64,000 bases of DNA from Bryopsis sp. KO-2023 (GCA_030272585.1 BSYQ01000013.1:186001-250000); one strand, 5' to 3'. Positions 30,308-40,973 are shown, counted from the first letter of the stretch. A program made the numbers and translations. The notes: generated by a model not told the origin, from the sequence alone.

Positions 30308-31914
30308 GGTCAGAGGTCAGGCCAGGTGACCTCGAGGGTGTGACCACAGGGATGCATAGGTTTACCACCAGGGGGGTGATAACTTCTGAGTCGGTCCTGG
30401 TGGCACAAGAGGAGAAGAAAAGTACATTTGCAGACTTGAATATAGGGGATAGTCTGACCAGAGATGAGAGAAGAACAGTGGAAAAGCTTTGTAAGTCAAG
30501 GAGGGAGGCCTGGTCTCTAAGTGAATATGAGATAGGTTCTCTTAAAAACTATAGCTATAAGATAGAAACTGGCACTGCCAAGCCTGTGGCCAAGAGGCAG
30601 TACAGGGTTAGTGAATTCCAGAAGGGGGAGATAGAAAGGCAACTGGAGGGACTGATTAAAGTGGGAGTAGTCAGACCCAGCCCTGGGTCACCTTGGTCTT
30701 CACCTACTCTCCTGGTCCCTAAGAAGGCTCCAGGGAAGTGGAGGTGGTGTGTGGACTTCAGGGATTTGAATGATTTAGTGGAGGCAGATCAGTATCCTCT
30801 ACCCTTGATTGATGAGTTGCTAGATGGATTAGGAGGCAGGAAATACTACTCTAGCTTAGACCTGAAGTCAGGGTACTGGCAACTGCCTTTGGCTAAGGAG
30901 GACATGGGGAAGACAGCTTTTAGGACTTCCTCTGGGTTGTATGAGTGGGTTAGGTGTCCTCAGGGACTGAAAACTATGCCTGAGGCCTTCCAGAGAGTGA
31001 TGGATTCTCTGTTTGGTCACCTAGAAGGGGTCCAGGTCTACCTGGATGATATAGTCATCTTTAGCCATACCTTTCAGGAGCACCTGGATATTCTGGAAAA
31101 GGTGTTGGATATACTGGAGAGGGAGGGGGCTAAATTATCAATAGAAAAGTGCTTCCTATTCCAGGAGAAGATAGAATATTTAGGGCACCACATTACAAAG
31201 GCTGGGTTCAGCCCCCAGGAGGACAAACTGGATTCTATCAGAAAGTTGAAGACCCCCACCACAGTCACCCAAGTCAGGTCTTTCTTGGGGTTGACAGGCT
31301 ACTACAGGAGGCATGCTCCAAACTATGCAAAAGTGGCTGGCTCTCTTACTGAGCTCACTAAGGAGGGGGTACCCTTTCTTTGGACCTGGCAATGTGAGAT
31401 GTCCTGGAGGCTGCTTAAAAAGATGTTGATGACTGCTCCAGTGGTGACTACACTCAGGAGGGAGGGGGAGGTATTCCTCTGCACTGATTGGAGCCAGTAT
31501 GCAATTGCAGGAGTGCTGGGACAGGTCCAGGAAGGGGAGGAAAAGGTGATAGCTTATTACTCCAAAAGAAATAGTGAAACAGAAGCTAAGTATGCCTCTA
31601 GCCAGGGAGAGGCTATGGCTGTAATTAAGGCTATCAGGAGATTTAGATATTATTTGACTGGAAGGGAATTTACAGTTTTTACTGATTGTGGAGCTTTGAT
31701 CTGGCTGATGGGTGCCAAGGGTCTATCCAACATGATGGCCAGATGGGTGTTGGAGTTACAGGGGTACAAAATCAAAGTAGTCCACAAGCCTGGAAAGCAT
31801 CATGTCAATGCTGATGCATTATCCAGGCTAGTAATGAATAGAGAAAAGAAAAGTGGGACACAGAATCGACCCACTGTGTCAGATTGTTTGCCCCTAGGGA
31901 GGAGGCTGAGTTAG
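30295..31914 (+). CDS. Gypsy element 2: reverse transcriptase and RNase H
   Basis: Open in the -1 frame relative to gag, with no strong start codon (first ATG at 30352), so expression as a frameshift fusion is likely. The reverse transcriptase has VDFRDLND, SSLDLKSGYWQ, CPQGLKTMPEAFQ and the catalytic YLDDIVIFS, and the thumb has FLGLTGYYRRH. RNase H has CTDWSQYAIAGVL, where tryptophan replaces the usual alanine after TD, and ends with HHVNADALSRL. Near 31890 the reading frame stops, while another frame (31884-32102) continues with protein-like sequence (FRKWRKAIPMGDMW), which hints at a second frameshift. Confidence 0.92.
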   Translation, partial: GFSVRSEVRPGDLEGVTTGMHRFTTRGVITSESVLVAQEEKKSTFADLNIGDSLTRDERRTVEKLCKSRREAWSLSEYEIGSLKNYSYKIETGTAKPVAKRQYRVSEFQKGEIERQLEGLIKVGVVRPSPGSPWSSPTLLVPKKAPGKWRWCVDFRDLNDLVEADQYPLPLIDELLDGLGGRKYYSSLDLKSGYWQLPLAKEDMGKTAFRTSSGLYEWVRCPQGLKTMPEAFQRVMDSLFGHLEGVQVYLDDIVIFSHTFQEHLDILEKVLDILEREGAKLSIEKCFLFQEKIEYLGHHITKAGFSPQEDKLDSIRKLKTPTTVTQVRSFLGLTGYYRRHAPNYAKVAGSLTELTKEGVPFLWTWQCEMSWRLLKKMLMTAPVVTTLRREGEVFLCTDWSQYAIAGVLGQVQEGEEKVIAYYSKRNSETEAKYASSQGEAMAVIKAIRRFRYYLTGREFTVFTDCGALIWLMGAKGLSNMMARWVLELQGYKIKVVHKPGKHHVNADALSRLVMNREKKSGTQNRPTVSDCLPLGRRLS

Positions 31915-32220
31915 TAGAGTTTAGGAAGTGGAGAAAGGCTATTCCAATGGGGGATATGTGGGAGGCAACTCTGGGAGAGTTGTATAGGACAGGGGAAAAA
32001 GGAGGCACAAGACTGAGTTACAGGAAGTGGAGGTCCATCCTAGGAAAACCAGGAATAGGAAGAATGCCTGGGAAGAGTAAAGAGGATGCCAACAATTCTT
32101 AAAGAGGAAACAGGGAGAGAGGAAACACCCAGGCATTGAGTTTCCGAAGTATAGAACTAAGCAGAAGACAGATTAGAGCCCAGACTAAAGAAAGCAGGAA
32201 TTCCGGAGAAACACAGAAGC

Positions 32221-32718
32221 ATGAACGCCACTCAAGCTGCCGCCTTTGCACACATCCTCGCTGCCCTTTTAGAATTACTCGTGGATATGGAAGACTACGA
32301 AGAAGAAATGCGGCAACGACTGCTCGAGGGAGACTATCGAATGAATACTCGGGCAGGACGGGAGGCCAGGATGCATGTCGCCAAACTCGCGCAGTATACG
32401 GGGGCCTTAACAAACTTGCGAGTATTGTTAGAAGAACACAGGGCTGGCTTGCCGGTTGGTCCAGGCCCACTGAGGGTGGCAAGGCAGCAGATAACGGCGA
32501 GGCTGGCGGAGCCAATAGAACCCGCCACAGGAGGGGGTCCATCTAACGCTCCTGCCCACCTGCCTGTGTTTTTCCCGGTGGCGAATGTTGTGGCCAGATT
32601 TGAGGAGGATAGCAACGGCGACATGCAGGAGGTGCCTCCAGACGAAACGATAGCGGTGTACTCCTCAGGGGAGGAAGAAAACGAAAGGGATGTGGGGGCA
32701 CCAGGTCCCAGTGGTTAG
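32221..32718 (+). CDS. Gypsy element 2: accessory ORF between RNase H and integrase
   Basis: 165 codons. The N-terminal half is alpha-helical and rich in leucine, glutamate and arginine; the C-terminal third is proline/glycine-rich and acidic (SSGEEENERD). I recognise no domain. Standard Ty3/gypsy elements have RNase H and integrase in one frame with no ORF between them. Codon composition here is more GC-rich than the surrounding Pol ORFs, so it may have been acquired from elsewhere. Confidence 0.5.
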   Translation: MNATQAAAFAHILAALLELLVDMEDYEEEMRQRLLEGDYRMNTRAGREARMHVAKLAQYTGALTNLRVLLEEHRAGLPVGPGPLRVARQQITARLAEPIEPATGGGPSNAPAHLPVFFPVANVVARFEEDSNGDMQEVPPDETIAVYSSGEEENERDVGAPGPSG

Positions 32719-33517
32719 ACTGTGTTTTTGGGTGTAAGGCAGTGGGGAGAATGTTGCCCTAAGAGGCAGGGAGGGAAGTTGATGAAGTGTGGGAATTGGG
32801 AAGTTGGTTTTGTAAGCAGGATTCTGCATTTCTCATAAGTGAAAGAAGTTTCTTCAGATACAGTTAAGACCCCTGGAGCCTTTGGGTTTCATCTCTTAGC
32901 AGAAAATTAATCTGAGTCTCTCAAATTCACTACTGACAAGCAGGAAACCACTCTGCTCAAAACCAGACCATTTCAGAGATTTATGAGTGAAGGTCTGTGG
33001 ATTAAGAGTAATCCCAGACGAATGAACAGATTCTGTAGAGATAAGGTATCCTGAAAGAGGGAAACTCTCAGAATAGAGGACTACAGTCTTGGATAAGACT
33101 GTACACACTTTGATCTAAAAATCAATCCCTGTGAGGACCTCAGCCACTAAGCAGAAAACGGTGTGGTGTTTGATCCAGCCTATAAGTTAAGGTCACTTTA
33201 GGTCTCTAGGGGGATAAGTGCTCTTTCCCAGAAACAGGACTGATAGTCCAGAACCCTGGGATTAAACAAAAAGCATGTCTATTAACTAAGAAAAAGACTT
33301 CCAAAGCTTACAGCAAACAGCCAGCACACCAGCCAGCTGTGACAGTTGTAACCACCTGGAGGATTTGTATTTAAGTGGAAACCCTTAAGACTAGAGGAAA
33401 GGGCCAACTCTGTTCTATCTACCCAGGATAGGCAACTTAAATACCAGTGGACTCAGAGGCCAGGAGGCTCTGAAATTAGAAGCTAAAGGCAGTCCTTAGG
33501 AAAAAGACAGCATCCAG
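32719..33517. other. Element-internal non-coding stretch
   Basis: About 800 bp between the accessory ORF and integrase. Purine-rich, no convincing frame. It may hold splice or control signals for the integrase ORF, but nothing specific is visible. Confidence 0.4.
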
Positions 33518-34939
33518 ATGAGGAAGTATGACATTTGGAAGGACCCTTGCACCCTAAGTCTTTTGCAGAAAGACTTCGACCAGTTTGCTAGATACCCCAG
33601 TCGGGAGAGAGCAGCAGCCAGGAAAAAGGAGGCCAGATACTTATGGGATTCAGAAACAGAGCAAATGTTTTTAAGAGACACAGGAGGGGATAAAAAGAGA
33701 GAAATTCCAGTGGAAGCTAAGAGACAGGAGCTAATATCGGAAGCACACAAGGCAGTAGGGCATGTGTCAGTAAAAGGGACTCTGGAAAAGCTCAGGGAGC
33801 ACTACTTCTGGTATGCTATGGAAACACAAACTAGGGAGATAGTAAAGAAATGTGAGACCTGTCAGGAGATCAGGCCAAAGTTCTTGATACAGCCTAGACT
33901 GCTTCAGACTCCAGCTGGACTTCCGTTTTATCAGTGGGGTATGGATACTTTTTCAGTTAGGATGCCTAATACTCAGGCTTTAGTACATATTTTAGTGGTA
34001 GTAGATTATTTTACAAAGTGGGCTGAGGCTGGAATAGTGGATGCAAAGAGTCCAATTTTTATAGCTCAGTTCCTATTTCAGAATATAATCTGTAGGTTTG
34101 GGGTTCCTAGATTTTTCCTGTGTGACAATGGGACAGAGTTCAAAGGACTAGTATTAGAATTATGCAGAAAAGAAGGGATAGAGTTAAAGATATCCAGTCC
34201 TTATCACCCCAGGACTAATGGATTAGCTGAAAGATTAAATAAAACCCTGAAACAGGGAATAATGGGAAGACTAAAAGAAAAGCAGGTGGAAGAGACACCC
34301 ACCACAGGAACACTTTTATTTTCGGTCCAGGATTTGCAGGGGGCTTTATTAGACAGTCTGAGAGACTATAACAGCAGGGTAAAAGAAACAACAGGGTACA
34401 GCCCTTTTGAATTAGTTTATATTAGGAGACAAGTAAATAAAAGAGATTGGGCAGCCTATCAGATAGGCCAGCAATCAGAGGAATCTCAGGAGGAATTAGG
34501 AGAAGGATCCCAACCCCAGAAAGGTGGAATAGGATCCCAGACTTTAGCTCAGAGGAGAGAGGAGGCAGTTTTATTAGATCCTGTAGTTCAGGAACTGCCG
34601 GTTTTGACCTCAGATAGAGAACTAGAACAATTGCAAGTATTAAGAAAAAGGATGGAAGAAAGAGCTAAAGAAACCATAAGTACAGCTCAGTATAGGCAGC
34701 AGAGGAATTATAGTGAAAAACTTAGGGAAGAAAAGAGTATGGCAGCTCTGAGAATAGGGGACTCAGTTCTAGTTAGAGTCAAGACTTCTAAGAAGTTAGT
34801 GGTAAAAGCCCAGGCTGGATTTCGAATCGAAGAAATAGATAAAACAGGAGTTAGGATAAGAGTATCTAAGGGTACTCGACAGAGCCGGTGGGTGGCACTA
34901 GAGGATGTCGCTGTACCCGGAATAGAGCTTAGTACTTAA
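33518..34939 (+). CDS. Gypsy element 2: integrase on its own ORF
   Basis: 473 codons. An HHCC zinc domain (EAHKAVGHVS...CETCQ) precedes the DDE core with D (WGMDTFSV), D (FLCDNGTEF) and E (NGLAERLNK). The C-terminal half is glutamine/glutamate-rich with a late basic beta-rich module (GDSVLVRVKTSK). The ORF starts with ATG, has no internal stop and lies 1.6 kb beyond the RNase H stop, so it needs its own initiation or splicing. Confidence 0.9.
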   Translation: MRKYDIWKDPCTLSLLQKDFDQFARYPSRERAAARKKEARYLWDSETEQMFLRDTGGDKKREIPVEAKRQELISEAHKAVGHVSVKGTLEKLREHYFWYAMETQTREIVKKCETCQEIRPKFLIQPRLLQTPAGLPFYQWGMDTFSVRMPNTQALVHILVVVDYFTKWAEAGIVDAKSPIFIAQFLFQNIICRFGVPRFFLCDNGTEFKGLVLELCRKEGIELKISSPYHPRTNGLAERLNKTLKQGIMGRLKEKQVEETPTTGTLLFSVQDLQGALLDSLRDYNSRVKETTGYSPFELVYIRRQVNKRDWAAYQIGQQSEESQEELGEGSQPQKGGIGSQTLAQRREEAVLLDPVVQELPVLTSDRELEQLQVLRKRMEERAKETISTAQYRQQRNYSEKLREEKSMAALRIGDSVLVRVKTSKKLVVKAQAGFRIEEIDKTGVRIRVSKGTRQSRWVALEDVAVPGIELST

Positions 34940-35135
34940 GCACAGTACTTTAGGGAAGTTTTACGGGGAACCTCGGACCGAACTACTAGCGATACATCCC
35001 AGGGTAGAGAGGTGGCGGTTGAGACTGACCTAAAGGAGTGTCTTCGGGAGGTCACGACTTAGTTCTAAAGATATTTCACTAACAAGGATACGAGGAAGGG
35101 GATATATATCGAACGAAAAGACTTAGTGGAAGACA

Positions 35136-35597
35136 ATGGCTGGAACGATGTCCGAACGGCGGCTGAGCGAATGCATGGCGGCCGAAGTGCTGCACCTTCG
35201 GTCGGAATTAGAGAAACAGACGGGGGAAGTCACTAGACGGCTCAAACGGGCTTTTACGAACGAAACTGCAGCTGGGCGGGTTGCGAGGGATTTACTTAGG
35301 CGACAGAAAATCGACCTGCTGAGTAGTTTAGAAAGTTTGGATAGGATAGATGATTTTCATAAGCGACTACGAAAAACTAAAGGGGAAGAGGAGATTCCCG
35401 GAGAGAGATTACAAGAGGTGGTTCGCGAGAGGTCTAGGACCCCTGGGTGGCGACGACAGAATTCTAATCGGAAACGACGGCTGGAGGTCGTGGGTGACAT
35501 GCACGAGCAGGAAATTAAACGAGCGAAAGAAGGGGAGAGCGAGAGTGACGGATTCGAAGTTACGGACAGCGAGAACGAGGGAGAGAGAGAAGGTTGA
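35136..35597 (+). CDS. Gypsy element 2: second accessory ORF, charged helical
   Basis: 153 codons downstream of integrase and before the 3' LTR. It is highly charged and predicted coiled coil in the first half (MAAEVLHLRSELEKQ), then basic (RRQNSNRKRRLE, a possible nuclear localisation signal) and acidic at the C terminus. No recognised family. Its position matches where additional ORFs such as env-like genes are found in some gypsy elements, but there is no signal peptide or membrane segment. Confidence 0.5.
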   Translation: MAGTMSERRLSECMAAEVLHLRSELEKQTGEVTRRLKRAFTNETAAGRVARDLLRRQKIDLLSSLESLDRIDDFHKRLRKTKGEEEIPGERLQEVVRERSRTPGWRRQNSNRKRRLEVVGDMHEQEIKRAKEGESESDGFEVTDSENEGEREG

Positions 35598-36135
35598 GAC
35601 ATTGGCAGTAGAGGTAGAGAAGGTCGAAGTCGAAGTTTAATGGGTTCCGACTCCGGCTGGCTTTTAGTTCTTCGATTTCGGCTGGTTTTTCGTTTTGAAT
35701 TAGGCTTTCGTTCGAACTTAGCTTTCGTTCGAGTTTGACTTCTGTTTGATACTGGGTTTCAGATTTAGTGTGGTTTGAGTTCGATTTCTTGAATTGTTTT
35801 TCGATAAAGATATTGGGATTTGGCAAGTCCCAGAAAAACAATTGTTTAGAGCTCAGTTGCATTGGGTAGGGAGAATAACTCAGTGAGTACATAAAGGGGG
35901 ATTTTCCTGCTGGTGTAAGGGTGCTGTTTGGGGCACACCTTAACCATTAAAAACCAAGGAGTTTTCGGGCAGCAGATGTTGGAATTAGGAAATTGGATTA
36001 GCAAAAGGTGCAAGGGGTTAATATGAAGCATGAATGAAAGGAAGTGGAACTGCATGGGATGCAGTGAGTTTCTAGCCCGAATGGAATGTGCGCATAGGGT
36101 GGTTTCTATGCGGGTGTAAGGGGGATCGTCACAGT

Positions 36136-37499
36136 TGTGACGGGGCTAGAAAGAACTTGGCAAAAGTACTGCCACGAAATGTAACATATATTCCGATAAT
36201 GATTCGGATGAATGGAATCACCAACTCACATTGATAAACAGCTGTGATACAGACTGCCTCTAAGTGAGACCTGGTGGTTCGCACGTTGGGTTCAACTCCC
36301 GACGAGGTCGATGACGTAGTAAAGTTGTATATCGATGCGTTGGAAGATATTGAATAGTTGGCATGCCAACCCATGGCTAGCGCAGAGTACTAGAAGTCTT
36401 ACTAGCGGCCCTGTCACTCTGTGATATCCGAGGTATGACTTCTACGAAAAGTGCGGCTGGGAAAACTAGGGGCCAACGAAAACACGATGGGAACCAACGC
36501 AACGAAAACAACCCCCTACGAAACAAGATCCATAAGGCGATCTATGCAGCTGTAAGTCGGGTCGCTAGTCGACCCTTGCTGCGACGCCGAACTCGTGGCC
36601 AGCCCATCTGCGCTAGCGCTAGAACCTACCGCGAGTATAAAAACAGACCGGATTCCGCTAAGGATAACTCGGAACCCAGTTATCACCTCGTGGACTACTA
36701 CCTCGGATATCTATCTTAGGAGCGCTTTCTATTCGTGACGGACTTAAGGGAGCTTCGCGACTTACCTTAAACGGGAATCCTGATCGAACGAGGTACTTCT
36801 GGCCAGGGATATGATTACCCAAGGATTAAGTGGATCACTTTTGACATTGGGATACACCATCCCCTTTCTTTCTGTAAAAATATTCTCCTGTTATTATCTT
36901 TGTGCCTCTGAGTGTCCTTATGCAAAATAGGAAGTTTTCTGTTAGTGAAAAGTTTTATAGAGTCAGGAGAAGGGGTCTAGGTGAAAGTAAAAGTAGAAGG
37001 GAAAGGAGCTGCCCTTCCCTTAGGAGTTTCCCACTCAGAGGAGTCTTTCCCCTCCTCTGAGTGTCCCCTTTGTGTTTTGTGTTTTGGTGTTTGTGTTTTT
37101 ATGTTTCTCCCTTCTCCAGCTCAGTTTCCGGAGTCCCCTTAGGCCATGGTCTCTTAGCGACCACCCTCCAGGGGACTCCACTTTCTGTCTCAGTCTCGGG
37201 AGCAAGGCCCTCTTAGCGGGTGTCTCCGTCGACTTTGACTCGTATTGCGTTCAGGTGCCTGGTCTTAGGCCTTTCGTTGTTAAGGGGATTCGAGACTGTG
37301 ACTCTCGGATGGTGATGATTGTTAGTGCGACTGGTCTTAGCCGACTTCTTGGGTGACGATAGTTTCAGAGCGCGAGTGTTTCTATACCGAGTTTTTGATG
37401 CGACCGTCTAAGTCGGCACAGTCCGACTTGTTTACCTTAGTCGTGAACTGGGGTAATTTCGTCGTAACACTTATTAGTAGTTGCGCCGAATGCGTTTTC
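36136..37499 (+). repeat. 3' LTR, 1,364 bp
   Basis: Same length and sequence as 26881-28244. A 14-bp direct repeat GGGATCGTCACAGT abuts it exactly on both sides (36122-36135 and 37500-37513). The purine run GTAAGGGGG just before 36125 may be the polypurine tract. Confidence 0.9.
36268..36309 (+). other. tRNA-minihelix-like sequence, 3' LTR copy
   Basis: Same 42-nt sequence as 27013-27054, present because the LTRs are duplicates. Confidence 0.4.
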
Positions 37500-37516
37500 G
37501 GGATCGTCACAGTGGG

Positions 37517-38111
37517 AGGAGGATCAGTCACCTTCCTGGATGCGATAGAAACCGCACATGTGCAAGCAGGACGAATTTTACTGGGGGGCGAAGTTTGGTG
37601 CGGTGATTGACTAACTTGTCCCAGCACGGCTTAGTCAACCAAGGGTGGGCGTCTGTGTGCTCGATCTGGAAAGGGGGGTGGGGTAGGGGAAGAAAAAGCC
37701 GCAGCCAAAAAAAGCATGCAGTTCAAGAGGGAGTCCAATGCAAACAGAGGTGGCTGAGGCTCTGCATTTGGACTCATATTTTGCTCCAATGATCTTTGCA
37801 GTATTGATACGCAAAACCATTTCATCCAGCAATGAATGGATCTCCGTCATCAGCCCCCCCTAAGAATTGGCTCAATTACCTCACTCAAGATGCCTCGCTT
37901 GAGTAAATGGCCATTGCACTTTTTTAAGTCCTCAGTTGACTCAATCAACTGACATGATAGGGATAGCATCATTCATATTTTTGAATGGTGCGTATTCAGC
38001 CACCACCCCACCAATAGAAATCCTGCTTGGTGATAAGATTAAAGAATAAACAAAACTACAGGCTGCTCGGTGTATTTTTTTTTCTTTTTCCAGACAAAAG
38101 TTTTGTACATT
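37517..38111. other. Intergenic; no gene recognised
   Basis: Sequence that adjoined the kinesin promoter before the gypsy insertion. It has no convincing frame. The 3' ends of the following ORF and this flank are separated by short T-rich sequence. Confidence 0.4.
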
Positions 38112-40973
38112 TCATTTTGAAACCGCTAGTCGAGACAGTGATGCAGACAATGATCCATCGTCCCTCCTGCCCCTCCAACCTTCGGTTGCAAGGATCTTAT
38201 CATAGGTGATGCAAAGATGAAGGTTTGCTGGCGCTCTAGCAAACAGCGAAAAATCTTCGAGCCGTTTAGCACCCACGTACACGTCCTCGTTCAGGAAACA
38301 GTCCAGCCATCTTCCATAAAAATCTTTGCACACTGAGTGAATCATGTTGTGTGGGTTCATGAGAGGGGGAGTGAGCAGTATGTCTCGACCGCATGCATGA
38401 TCGATGGCCTTGGAGCACTCCTCTCGACAAATATCTGCCATATCCAGTTTCACCTGCAGACTGGGGTAGTCCACCAACCGGGTCCCCTTCACATCTTGGA
38501 GCCAATTCATGCTGTACAGGTGATGAATCGTCCCTCGAACGGAGCAAGCCTTCGCCAGCTGGTGAAATTCTTCATGAGGCAAGTGGTCGCACAGATTGGA
38601 CCAGCTGATCGTCCACGGCGACAGCTTACGGATTTCCTGAACTACGTTGGCATCATGTGCACGCACCATTCGGAGCTTGAGGTCAATTTCAACCCTCCCC
38701 GCAATGACATGCTCCCTGAGAGCCCTAATCCTTGCTTGCATCAGCCTCACAACAACCGACATGATCGACCCACAGGATTTATGATACAGCCCCAAGTCTT
38801 TCTCATCGATTGTCCAAAACGCGTACTCATTCTTAGCGACGTGGGGGTAATCGGAAGGGTTGCCGAACATCACTGCGCTGCCCACAGAACACTCCAAAAT
38901 CCTCCCACTCAACATGTATCTAACCAGTTCCATCCGGTCATTTCGGTCCATGACATTCCCCGGTATACACCCATGTGAGTCATGCAAGTCAAGCCACATT
39001 TCTTGGGATTCTTTCAGGTCAATCTCTGGCACCACGCTCCAGTGCTGAACCAACTCCTTCACAGATGCTGGCAAATCGCTGATTTCCTCAATGACTCGCC
39101 TGGCAGCCTGCCTAAACTCGTCCAAGGTCTCCCTACTCCAACCAGCACTGTAACCCACTTGCAAGACAGAATCGATCGATGCTCGATTCTTCAGCATTTG
39201 GAAAAGCACATATGTTTTCGCGGTTGAATAGGTCGACATTTCATATCCGACGAACTTAACCGGTCCAGCCTCCTCATCCCCCACGAATTTCCCAAACAGC
39301 AAAACTCCAAGATCGACATACCCCATCGCCACATGCGTCTTCCCAAACTGCAACTGGATTGAAGTCCGTGGTACGTTACTGAAACTGTGAAGAATGTCGG
39401 GAGGGTATCTTCGATTCAGTGAGCTTTTCCGAACGTCCCCAATGCTGGCATTTTCCCACCATTCGATACACTCTCGTGTCTGACTCGGCAACCTGTGAAG
39501 AATGTCACTCTTTTCACACCCATCCCCCCCCATCGTCCTGTACACGTTCAGCCTTTTCGGGCTGAAGGTGCTTTCGCCATAGGACAGGGTCAACCATGAC
39601 ATGCATTTGGCGTGATTGCTATGCTCCAGGTGGGGTCCACCATTGTATTCGTCATGAAATCTAGGCACTCTATCGTCAATTACGAGGGATCGCTTCTCGG
39701 GCGGCATGAGTCTGACCAGAGCATCCATCATTTTTAAATCTTCGACTGTGTGCGAACGGGTGGCTTCCTTAACAGCCTGATCTGCCTCATCCTCATTGGT
39801 TTTCCCCCTGTTGATGCTCAATCCGGTACTCTTCTTCTTCTCAGCCTCCTCTAGTTCAAACCCATCCTCCCGGAGCCGTTTCTTACGATGCTCAGCCGAA
39901 TGGCTTTCCCTGAAAGCCACTGTTTTTGCCACCGCAGAGTTCAGTGACATGGCCTCCAGAATTCTTTGACGAGCATCCAATATTTCCACTCGAGTTTGGT
40001 AATCATGCCCAGGGTCCAGAGCCAATGCAGCCGATATATCCATCGCTGCAAACTGGTTTTCCTTGAGTTGGGCGTGGCAAAACGATCTGGTCAGCAACAG
40101 TGGGACAACAGAGCCCAAGGAAAGCCTGATCAGCTTCTTGTAGGCATCTAATGCTGACCCAAAGTCTTTCATCCTCCATTTCCATCGAGCAAAATTCCTC
40201 AGGCACCCTTTTGTCTGAAGAGTTTCACCTTGAGCGGTTTCATAGGCTAGGTCGATAGGGTCCCTGGTTTGGAAACCTAGGAAAGCCAAAGCAGGATCCG
40301 AGCGACCCCACTCAGACACCCCGAGCGACCCCAGTCTCACCCTGGCTCGGTCAGGAGCTAGATTACATCCGCTCCTGGCTTCTCTTGTTTTCCCAGCGTT
40401 GCGCAAACTTTGAATGGCGACGAACCAGGCGTGATCGTTCTCAGGATCGATCGTCAAGCCTGCAACGGCGAGATCAGCCGCCTGAATTTGACGTCCGAGC
40501 GACGACTCACACCTCGAGGCCATCGCCAGCAAGTCCGCCAACGTTGCATAGTCGCGCAGATCCTTCGTCAAGACTTCGGAAGCTTTCTTGTATTCCCCCT
40601 TTTTGCACAGCCTCAAGCCTTCTTGGATATCGACAGGTTTGACAGATCCAGCACCAAGCTCACCCTCAACGAAATCGCTTATATTCCTCCCAACCGAAGG
40701 TTGCGCAAGTGCGATGTCGCCTTCCCTCGCGAAAGGAGACAAAAGGAAGCGAGGTGAAAGCAGCCACCGGCGCGTTACGTCTTGAAGTAGCCTGGCTCCG
40801 GATACGTTCATCGGGAAGCGTTTCTCGAAATAGCTTTGTTTACATGGATCGTTTTCCCTGGTTTCTGTCGGCGTAGAACGATTGCGGAAATCCACCCGAC
40901 CATTTTCGAGACAAGAATGAACTGGGGGTGGGTGCCAGGCACAAGGGGGCTCAAACGCCAGAAACGAATGCAC
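38112..40973 (-). CDS. Large single-exon protein with TPR-like N-terminus
   Basis: 953 codons without intron; an internal ATG at 40811 would give 899 residues and a more natural arginine-rich N terminus (MNVSGARLLQDVTRRW). TPR-like helical pairs run from about residue 110 to 345 (CKKGEYKKASEVLTKDL; FGSALDAYKKLI; AAMDISAALALDPGHD), interrupted by an arginine-rich insert. The remaining ~550 residues contain well-formed but unrecognised blocks such as VYRTMGGDGCEKSD, SIQLQFGKTHVAMGYVDLG and DLHDSHGCIPGN, which look like one conserved domain. I do not know its function. It is divergent from the TPR gene at 41.4-43.1 kb, with about 400 bp between. Confidence 0.75.
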   Translation of the reverse strand: MHSFLAFEPPCAWHPPPVHSCLENGRVDFRNRSTPTETRENDPCKQSYFEKRFPMNVSGARLLQDVTRRWLLSPRFLLSPFAREGDIALAQPSVGRNISDFVEGELGAGSVKPVDIQEGLRLCKKGEYKKASEVLTKDLRDYATLADLLAMASRCESSLGRQIQAADLAVAGLTIDPENDHAWFVAIQSLRNAGKTREARSGCNLAPDRARVRLGSLGVSEWGRSDPALAFLGFQTRDPIDLAYETAQGETLQTKGCLRNFARWKWRMKDFGSALDAYKKLIRLSLGSVVPLLLTRSFCHAQLKENQFAAMDISAALALDPGHDYQTRVEILDARQRILEAMSLNSAVAKTVAFRESHSAEHRKKRLREDGFELEEAEKKKSTGLSINRGKTNEDEADQAVKEATRSHTVEDLKMMDALVRLMPPEKRSLVIDDRVPRFHDEYNGGPHLEHSNHAKCMSWLTLSYGESTFSPKRLNVYRTMGGDGCEKSDILHRLPSQTRECIEWWENASIGDVRKSSLNRRYPPDILHSFSNVPRTSIQLQFGKTHVAMGYVDLGVLLFGKFVGDEEAGPVKFVGYEMSTYSTAKTYVLFQMLKNRASIDSVLQVGYSAGWSRETLDEFRQAARRVIEEISDLPASVKELVQHWSVVPEIDLKESQEMWLDLHDSHGCIPGNVMDRNDRMELVRYMLSGRILECSVGSAVMFGNPSDYPHVAKNEYAFWTIDEKDLGLYHKSCGSIMSVVVRLMQARIRALREHVIAGRVEIDLKLRMVRAHDANVVQEIRKLSPWTISWSNLCDHLPHEEFHQLAKACSVRGTIHHLYSMNWLQDVKGTRLVDYPSLQVKLDMADICREECSKAIDHACGRDILLTPPLMNPHNMIHSVCKDFYGRWLDCFLNEDVYVGAKRLEDFSLFARAPANLHLCITYDKILATEGWRGRRDDGSLSASLSRLAVSK

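Larger units (their letters stand above)
26881..37499 (+). mobile_element. Ty3/gypsy-type LTR retrotransposon with accessory ORFs, 10.6 kb
   Basis: Two LTR copies of equal length (1,364 bp) flank gag-protease, RT-RNase H, an accessory ORF, integrase and a second accessory ORF. A tRNA-Met-like primer site directly follows the 5' LTR. GTGGG is present just outside the 5' LTR and again at 37512-37516, 12 bp beyond the 3' LTR copy. The exact end and target duplication are therefore ambiguous; see findings. LTRs match throughout the blocks I compared, so insertion looks recent. The element points away from the kinesin gene. Confidence 0.92.
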
